Source of the DNA: Zerene cesonia
Taxonomy: Eukaryota; Arthropoda; Insecta; Lepidoptera; Pieridae
Assembly (NCBI RefSeq): GCF_012273895.1
Contig: NC_052116.1
Location: 3,782,001-3,846,000 of the forward strand
Direction: 5' to 3'
DNA length: 64,000 nucleotides
The position numbers and the translations under genes were made by a program. Shown one piece after another: positions 58,501 to 64,000 of this stretch. The notes beneath the pieces are model-generated. The model was not told where the DNA came from and made no database searches. It saw only the letters and a program-made list of their open reading frames with translations. Within the stretch, counting starts at the first letter, position 1, and every line of letters starts with the position of its first letter.

Positions 58501-60752
58501 CAACGTTAGGCTTCTTCAACAATTGTAAAGCCAAAGGTATATTTTGCGCATACGATTGACGAAGGTTTAAAATAATATTTTCTTTCTATTAAAATCATAA
58601 TAATCCAAACTGATATTGGATAAGTATTATGAAATTATACAGTTTTGATCATTTGATTGTGGGTTACGCTTAATTTAGACTATAAGATTCAAAATGTTAT
58701 TTTAATAAAACAAAGTTAAATAAATAAGTACCTATTATATTTCTCTGAATAATAATTAATAATAATAATTCTATCTATCTACAAATGTTTATCTTTATTA
58801 TATAATATGAACGGATGTTGCTGGAAAAATTTCCACTTTATTCTCAAAGAGCATATATTCATTTCAGAGTATGGTGACTTCCCAAAATCAATACCATCCG
58901 TTCTTAACTGGAAACCGATGAATACCGTCTTGCCATATAGCTTTATGTTCCTACTAGGCAAGTTCTCAATTATTTTAAATATTAAGTACGGTAGTCTATT
59001 TGCAATTACCTAAATTTTTGTTCTAGTCCAGCCCTTTCATTTGATACTTATATTAGACATTAATGGAAATGGTTAATTATATCTGCCACTATGGCAGCAA
59101 CTATATTTGACCTGTTTTGATCAGACACAGCTAAGAAAACTCAACTAATTTACCTTTGAAACAAAACACACAATTTATTTAAGGTGGTGGATTTGCCTTA
59201 TCTGAGGCAGCAAAAGAAGATTATACCGATTTAAATGGAAAAATAGGCACTGTATTGAGAAATTTCAAAGATTTAAGCAACGGATCAATACTTCTTCTAA
59301 TAATCATATTTACCGTGTTTATCACGAATTTTGCATCGAATGTCGCAGTATGTAATGTCATCGCGCCTATTGTTATGCAGTTGGTAGGTTATTAAATGAA
59401 ACCTTTATTTATTATCTATGAAAATTAGACACAACGGAGTTATAAATTATTTAATATTTGGTTGACAGTAAATTATTATTCTTCAATATTAAGTTTTGTA
59501 AAATATACACAATATATGTTATACAAAAATTAATATCGTAATTAACTTTATGTTAATTTTAATTATGCCATGTCTACATGAAAATTGTATGCAATGTGAT
59601 ATATTTATGCAAATATATTGGGACTCTTGGACATATTTCGTATAGGAAAACTAAATAATTTGTTGCGAAAATCTTAAATTAATTAATATTCTTTAAAGAT
59701 AATTATATTGTACATAACTATTTTCAGGCAAAAGAAATCCACAAAAATCCACTATGGTATAACATTGCAGCAGGATATTCAGCTTCCTACGCCTTCTGCC
59801 TTCCCGTAGGAACTCCAGGAAATCTCATAGTTCAGAGTGTTGCAAATATCCCTACAGCAAAAATGGTAACGGACTCTCTATGTACTGTTTAGCGTGTTTT
59901 CCTTTTCCTCACCCTTCCCAGTCCAGTCCTTTCTTCCAATCAACAATCATTTTCTTAGCCCTTATCTTTTAAAAGCGGGCCGCGCATACGCAGAGGCTAA
60001 ACCTTTGCAAATCTTCATAGCAGTGGAAATCGTTTACAATCAGGCGAACCACCAGCTCAATAACCCGCTTTGACATAAATATGTAATCTATACAGCAATA
60101 TTTAAACAAGGATGTAGTCATAATAATTACTTACTTTAACATATTTTGAACGCTCATATTCTGGAAATGTAAATAAATTTCTTGTTATTACATTTTTCCA
60201 TGACATCAATTCACATCCTCACTATAATTATAAATGCAATTGTGTCTTTTTTGTTGATCTTCATTCGCGTATATTTTATACAATAAACATGATTATAAGA
60301 TTTGTATCTGGAGAAATAAAGCGGGCTAGAGAGCGACATGGGCTACTTTTTACTGAGCTGAAAATTTTAATTTCTATGGGAATTTTCCTTTGCCTACGTG
60401 GGTGAAGCCGCAGGAAATTATATTATTATTTTCTGTAAAATTATTAAATGTAATTGAAATAAAATGATGATATCGACCCAAATTAAAATATCAATAGAAA
60501 TAAGCAGTTTCATGAAAAATGTAGACTGCATGTAAATGAATTGTAAAAAACCCAATATGTAAATCATATTGGCAGTATATATTCGTAAGAAACATTAATT
60601 TTAATTTACAGATCAAAGCTGGTCTAGGTCCAACCGTGACTACGATAATTCTCACATGGATTTTCGTTTATTTCTGGGCACCTGTTATTTGGCCTGATCT
60701 TCACAACCTTCAAGATTGGATGCAAGATACACGAAGTAGATTTATCTATTAA
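52503..60752 (+). CDS. SLC13-family (INDY-like) Na+/carboxylate cotransporter, copy 2
   Basis: Fifteen coding exons: 52503-52588, 53040-53166, 54664-54816, 55590-55705, 56472-56586, 56859-56961, 57436-57496, 57572-57697, 58037-58151, 58223-58338, 58445-58536, 58868-58957, 59184-59383, 59728-59865, 60612-60752; 1779 nt, 592 aa. All intron phases equal those of copy 1. It begins with an acidic, Ser/Asn-rich cytoplasmic segment (MASQTDSVTNLNEDNLSEG), then YWRGLVCVVTPIILIPILL (TM1), SMWITNTAATTLMVPI (T178-N179-T180), GTLVGTATN, FASNVAVCNVIAPI (S485-N486-V487), LPVGTPGN (T529-N532) and a last TM ending with RSRFIY. The role is as for copy 1, with unknown substrate. One intron, after 58957, uses a GC donor. 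An AATAAA is only 7 nt past the stop (60759-60764). Confidence 0.92.
53539..53685 (-). repeat. LINE-type repeat end, family C, in copy 2 intron 2
   Basis: It runs from ACTAATATAAAGCTGAACAG through CTCAGGAACTACTGGTCCGA and ATAGCCCATTTATTGAGGAAG to CACGGGCGAAGCCGGGGCGG. An opposite-strand copy is at 62158-62325; a diverged one is at 25272-25420. Confidence 0.65.
54380..54460 (+). repeat. Interspersed repeat copy (CTTTAATTTCTAAATG family), copy 2 intron 2
   Basis: AATCGCGTTAAAAATAAAAA then ATCTTTAATTTCTAACTTTA and AATACTCGCGTGAAATCGAAC. Confidence 0.5.
55915..56094 (+). repeat. LINE-type repeat end, family B, in copy 2 intron 4
   Basis: CTAGCTGACCCGGCAAACGC, then CTGCCTTACTCTTATCATTT and AAATCGGTCAAGCTGTGTCG to TGTGACACGAGAATTTTGTA. 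Pairs with 4427-4607. Confidence 0.65.
56472..56586 (+). CDS. SLC13 copy 2, exon 5: first SNT-type motif
   Basis: It encodes MFISMWITNTAATTLMVPIN. As in copy 1, Thr replaces Ser in the first SNT. Confidence 0.9.
57196..57385 (+). repeat. LINE-type repeat end in copy 2 intron 6
   Basis: ACTAGCATTGCCCCGGCTTTG, then CCAAATTTCAACATAATCGG TTCAGCCGTTCTTGAGTTATA. It resembles families A-D only in its overall plan. Confidence 0.5.
58868..58957 (+). CDS. SLC13 copy 2, exon 12, with GC donor
   Basis: It encodes EYGDFPKSIP, LNW and VLPYSFMFLLG. Frame and alignment to copy 1 exon 12 put the donor at TACTAG/GCAAGT (58958-58963). GCAAGT after an AG is the standard GC-AG donor consensus. Exon 12 is 3 bases shorter than in copy 1, so the frame is kept. 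Confidence 0.85.
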
Positions 60753-61085
60753 TGCATAAATAAACGATTTTACCTATTAACGCTAATATTTTATGTCTAC
60801 TATATAAAAATAAGTCGGGTTTTCCTTCCTGACGCTATAACTCCAGAACGCAGGAACCGATTTCCACGGTTTTGCATTCGTTGGAAAGATCTTGGGCTCC
60901 GTGAGGTTTATAGCAAAGAAAATTCAGGAAAAATTTGAACAAAAAAGCGGGAAAATAATTTTTCACATACAGCCATCTGGTGGCGAAACGGAGTTCGCTG
61001 GGTTTGCTAGTATTTTATATTTTTTATTAAAAGCACACACACCACAGTAAATTAGATTCTTCCCTTTTCGGACTGAGCTATTTCA

Positions 61086-61293
61086 TCCTACTATATCCTA
61101 TTAATGTTATAAATGTGAAAGTTTGTAACGATGTGTGTGTTTGTTACTCTTTCACGCAACAACTACTGAACTGATTGCAATGAAATTTGGTACGTAGACA
61201 GCTGGACAACTGGAATAACATATAAGCAACTTTTTATCCCGATATTCTTACGGGATACGGACTTACGCGGGTGAAACCGCAAAGCGCAGCTAA
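61086..61293 (-). repeat. LINE-type repeat end, family A
   Basis: CCTACTATATCCTATTAATG through GTACGTAGACAGCTGGACAA to GGGTGAAACCGCAAAGCGCAG; a full-length reverse copy. Confidence 0.7.
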
Positions 61294-61620
61294 TGATTGT
61301 GTGATGTGATGGTTAAATAATACGTATTGATGACTAGCATTTCGCAATTACTGCCAAAAAATGTAAACCTTTCGTGCTTGAAACGTTTATCATAATTTTT
61401 CAAGTTAAGTTGCTATTTATAACGATATTTGATTTGGCTATGTATGGCTATGAGAGACTACGTATCAAAAAAACAAATATTGTAATGGCGAAGCAAAACA
61501 TTCTATTTTTTGTGCCAATAAATAATATGAGTAGATACGTATATAGTATGATCTATAATATGTATTTTTCATACATATTCCCCCTATTAACCTGTTAATA
61601 ACAAAAACCATAAGCGCATA

Positions 61621-61690
61621 CACAATATCATCATCATCAGCCCATGTATGTTCCCACTGCTGGGACACAGGCCTCCTATGAAGGTTATAT
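61621..61690 (-). mobile_element. SINE tail fragment
   Basis: CAATATCATCATCATCAGCC, then CATGTATGTTCCCACTGCTG and GGACACAGGCCTCCTATGAAG. Only the 3' part of the family of 14293-14655 is present. Confidence 0.7.
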
Positions 61691-62157
61691 ATATATACAC
61701 AATATAAAGGCGATTAAATGGGTTGACATAAATCAATAAAACGTAAAAACGTATGGGTGAAGTGGTGGGTGGAATCTTAGGCTATAACAAAAATCCGAGA
61801 CAATTTAAACTGTTTTATTAAGACATCAAAGTAAACATATACACAGGAATCGAACTTATAATGGCAACTCTTCTATAGAATGAGTTAGTCATTCAAATTA
61901 AAGATAAAAATAACTTTTTTCTTAAGAGTTATTTAATTCGCCAAATAAAATCAAAAAGAATAAATACAGCGCAGTATTGTGTGTCCCCACAATGTTTTTA
62001 TTTTTCAAAATTCATCGCCAACGTATACTACAAGTTCTTATAAACTCAAGACTTACAAATAGAAATAATTTTACGATGCAAAAAAAAAAACGTTTACTCA
62101 ATTGAAACATAAATAAATTAGCTATCAAATACCGAAGCGTCTGTGTTATAATATAAA

Positions 62158-62325
62158 CTAACGGTCCGGCCCGGTTTCGCCCGTGGTACATATATATTAT
62201 AGGCCTTCCTTAATAAATGGGCTATCTAACACTGAAAAAAATTTTTCAAATCGGACCAGTAGTTCCTGAGATTAGTGCGTTCAAACAAACACACTCTTCA
62301 ACTTTATAATATTAGTATAGATAGT
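62158..62325 (+). repeat. LINE-type repeat end, family C
   Basis: AACGGTCCGGCCCGGTTTCG, TAATAAATGGGCTATCTAAC, AAATCGGACCAGTAGTTCCT and TTTATAATATTAGTATAGATA. Confidence 0.65.
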
Positions 62326-62501
62326 GCTTCTAGGAAAAGCTGTTTAATCTAAATGCCCAAAGGAGAAATATGCGAGCATGTTACAATTTCCATATATTAA
62401 GAATTCAGTATCAGTCAGGGATATAACAAACAATATTAAAATCTTCAAATCGGCCATCCGCCTCTAAAACAAGAATCAAAATAAATATCCGCTCCAAGTT
62501 T

Positions 62502-62699
62502 TCATCGCAAGCCTTCACCCCCCCCTTCTTCGCCGCCCTCTCCCCCTCCCTCCGCGGGCGGCGCCTCCGCAGCCGCGGCAGCTATAGTCACCGGCTCGAA
62601 GCCAGTCCCGTTGGGATCCCATATGACAGGCGCCCATACGCATAGCGCAATCCACAATATAATCACACAGATAATGAGGGAGCCTATCGAGTACTTAAT
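62502..62699 (-). CDS. SLC13 copy 3, last exon with Ala and Gly/Glu tail
   Basis: Acceptor CTGTTACAG, phase 0. IKYSIGSLIICVIILWIALC and VWAPVIWDP align with the IKAGLGPTV...FWAPVIWPD of copy 2. The tail has AAAAAEAPPAE followed by GGGEGGEEGGGEGLR, encoded by a strikingly GC-rich stretch. Confidence 0.85.
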   Translation of the reverse strand: MKYSIGSLIICVIILWIALCVWAPVIWDPNGTGFEPVTIAAAAAEAPPAEGGGEGGEEGGGEGLR

Positions 62700-64000
62700 C
62701 TGTAACAGATTTTTTGTATCTATAAATTCCAAATTCCAAATGCCGTATTACAGAAAAAAATGAAATGAATTAGTTACTAAATATGACTAGTTTTCTCTTA
62801 ATGTCGATTGAAGGTTCTCAATTCATGATTTTATTCTTTAAAATTTTACGGATTGACCCATAAAAATTAATGCAATCCGTCTACACTAATAAAACGGATA
62901 TGAATTTCTTATGTATAAAAAAAAATCTACTTTTTATGTATGAAATGATTTTACCCCTGTAGCACAGGCCTAGAGTTATGAAAGAAAATAGCCACCACAT
63001 AAAAAACATTTTTTTTAATTAGCCTTACCATCTTCTTAATTGGCACTTTCCCTGTATAATGACAAAAATACGCAGGTGTATACAAAAACGGTATCATAAA
63101 TCCAAACGACGACGCGTAGCCCACACCGATTGCTCCCAAATAGCTTTCTTTGGCCCATCGACTAGGCGTTTCTCCTTCCCTTACACCCTATTAAATTTAT
63201 TATGATATTAATAATTTATAGAATAGGTACACTAGGTAATTTTTTTTCTAAAAGATTCGATAAAAATTTACTTTTAGACTGTTAACATACGTTTCCACCA
63301 CACACACACACACACACACACACACTGTTGCACACTGCGATAATATTTTCCAAAGAAACGATCTATCTACTGATTCTCTAATAAATCAGTATAGCTTCGT
63401 TACATTTGAATAAATGAGTTATTCACATGTACTCGAGTTATTCTGTTATCTCCACAAAAGCTCAGATGATTGCTTCGTGCTAATGTTATGAATTGGTTAA
63501 AGCCAAACAGAATAGCTAATTCAATACAATAAAAAATAGATAAATCATTAGTGGGTACTGGGTATTCAAGTAAACGTAATTTGAAGTAAAAGTACTTAAT
63601 TACAGTACATAAACTGTATAGCTTTGTAATTTAAGAATTGCTATCGATTATTTTGCGTTATTTTCATACATATCATTAATATCTATGTATCTAATAAACT
63701 AGTTCTTATATACAATTGTATAACTTGAAATTACTGACCATATTCAGAACTAATGGTAAAAAGATAATACAAGCAGCAACTCCACTCATTATATTTGATA
63801 AAACAGCGGATATTGCACTGATGTACAACATCTGAGTGTTCCAGGGTTGATTAGTTATAAAGGTCCCATAGTCGCTTATAACTTTGGCATTTAAGCCGCT
63901 CTGTATAACTGCTCGATTTAGAGCGATACCTGAACCTAGAGATAAGAGAAATTTTGTATTAATATCAAAATGTGTCTTAATGAAAATGACGACAAGAAGT
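62502..64000 (-). CDS. Diverged SLC13-family paralogue, copy 3 (3' part)
   Basis: Three exons on the minus strand: 64000-63739 (continues off the right edge), 63187-63029 and 62699-62502 (TGA 62504-62502). Splice sites are GTCAGT, GTAAGG and standard acceptors, and the two introns match in place and phase introns 13 and 14 of the other copies. Visible: LSLGSGIALNRA (equivalent of LLGGGFALSEAA), a TM ending SGVAACIIFLPLVLNM, then GYASSFGFMIPFLYTPAYF and the final TM WIALCVWAPVIWDPNGTG. The second SNV motif is SGV and TPGN is not conserved. The tail after the last TM is Ala-rich then Gly/Glu-rich. It is convergent with copy 2. Function unknown; loss of two binding motifs argues against ordinary Na+-carboxylate transport. 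Confidence 0.85.
63029..63187 (-). CDS. SLC13 copy 3, penultimate exon
   Basis: Acceptor AATTTAATAG, donor GTAAGG, phase 0 at both ends like exon 14 of copies 1 and 2, but 53 codons instead of 46. PFLYTPAY (63091-63068) stands where the others have PVGTPGNL, so the conserved Asn is missing. It ends GKVPIKKM against IPTQKM / IPTAKM. Confidence 0.85.
63298..63326 (+). repeat. (CA)n microsatellite
   Basis: About 14 CA units in intron 13 of SLC13 copy 3. Confidence 0.9.
63739..64000 (-). CDS. SLC13 copy 3, exon spanning positions of exons 12 and 13
   Basis: The frame is open from the window edge (reading LLVVIFIKTHFDINTKFLL) straight through SLGSGIALNRA to the GTCAGT donor at 63738. Copies 1 and 2 have an intron between these two parts. 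AGT-GGA-GTT at 63786-63778 gives the SGV that replaces SNV. Confidence 0.8.

Larger units (their letters stand above)
60753..62501. other. Convergent intergenic region between SLC13 copies 2 and 3
   Basis: It is the 3' side of both genes and is filled with repeats: a minus-strand element at 60808-61015 (GCTATAACTCCAGAACGCAG to GCTGGGTTTGCTAGTA), family A at 61086-61293, a SINE tail at 61621-61690 and family C at 62158-62325. No coding region was recognised. A minus-strand AATAAA near 62001-61996 could be the end of copy 3. Confidence 0.6.

Noticed and set aside
63920..63937. Acceptor CTCTAG/GTTCAG as the start of copy 3 exon 13
   Set aside because: The frame stays open upstream and encodes residues that fit the family, so reading through is the simpler model; kept as a testable alternative.
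1..64000. CRISPR arrays, operons, bacterial or viral genes
   Set aside because: None seen; the repeats are dispersed eukaryotic elements.

Overview
The window is nuclear DNA of an insect, almost certainly a moth or butterfly. It is AT-rich, its genes are split into small exons with GT-AG introns, and its intergenic DNA is full of lepidopteran-type repeats: tRNA-derived SINEs ending in a TGGGCTGATGATGATG tail, and short 5'-truncated LINE ends finishing in ATAATATTAGTAGGA. I see no prokaryotic, viral or organellar genes and no CRISPR array. All gene models below come from reading splice sites and frames by eye; none was checked against transcripts.

Layout. (1) 186-2600, minus strand: the first six coding exons (191 codons) of a charged coiled-coil protein, probably an axonemal CCDC96/CCDC113-type protein; its 3' end lies off the left edge. 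(2) 2601-8817: intergenic, repeats and a MITE-like inverted repeat. (3) 8818-26795, minus strand: a complete six-exon coding region of 272 aa for a four-TM claudin/PMP22/stargazin-superfamily protein. Its 5'UTR must start in one or more further upstream exons, perhaps at the GC-rich patch near 43.8 kb, which would give a first intron of about 17 kb. (4) 44582-51871 and 52503-60752, plus strand: two complete tandem paralogues of the SLC13 (INDY / Na+-dicarboxylate or citrate cotransporter) family, 559 and 592 aa, 15 coding exons each with identical intron phases, only about 0.6 kb apart. (5) 62502-64000, minus strand: the last three exons of a third, convergent and strongly diverged SLC13 paralogue that runs off the right edge.

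The main biological interest is this SLC13 cluster. The two plus-strand copies keep the family framework but use TNT where the first SNT motif is expected. The third copy has lost the Asn of the second SNT/SNV motif (SGV), has lost the TPxN motif near the C terminus, lacks one intron the other two share, and ends in an Ala-rich then Gly/Glu-rich tail. It is either a transporter with changed chemistry or a non-transporting pseudo-transporter. Most remaining sequence is intron and intergenic repeat. Several insertions are dated as recent by intact target-site duplications (SINEs at 38962-39200 and 18208-18479, a LINE fragment at 15160-15357).
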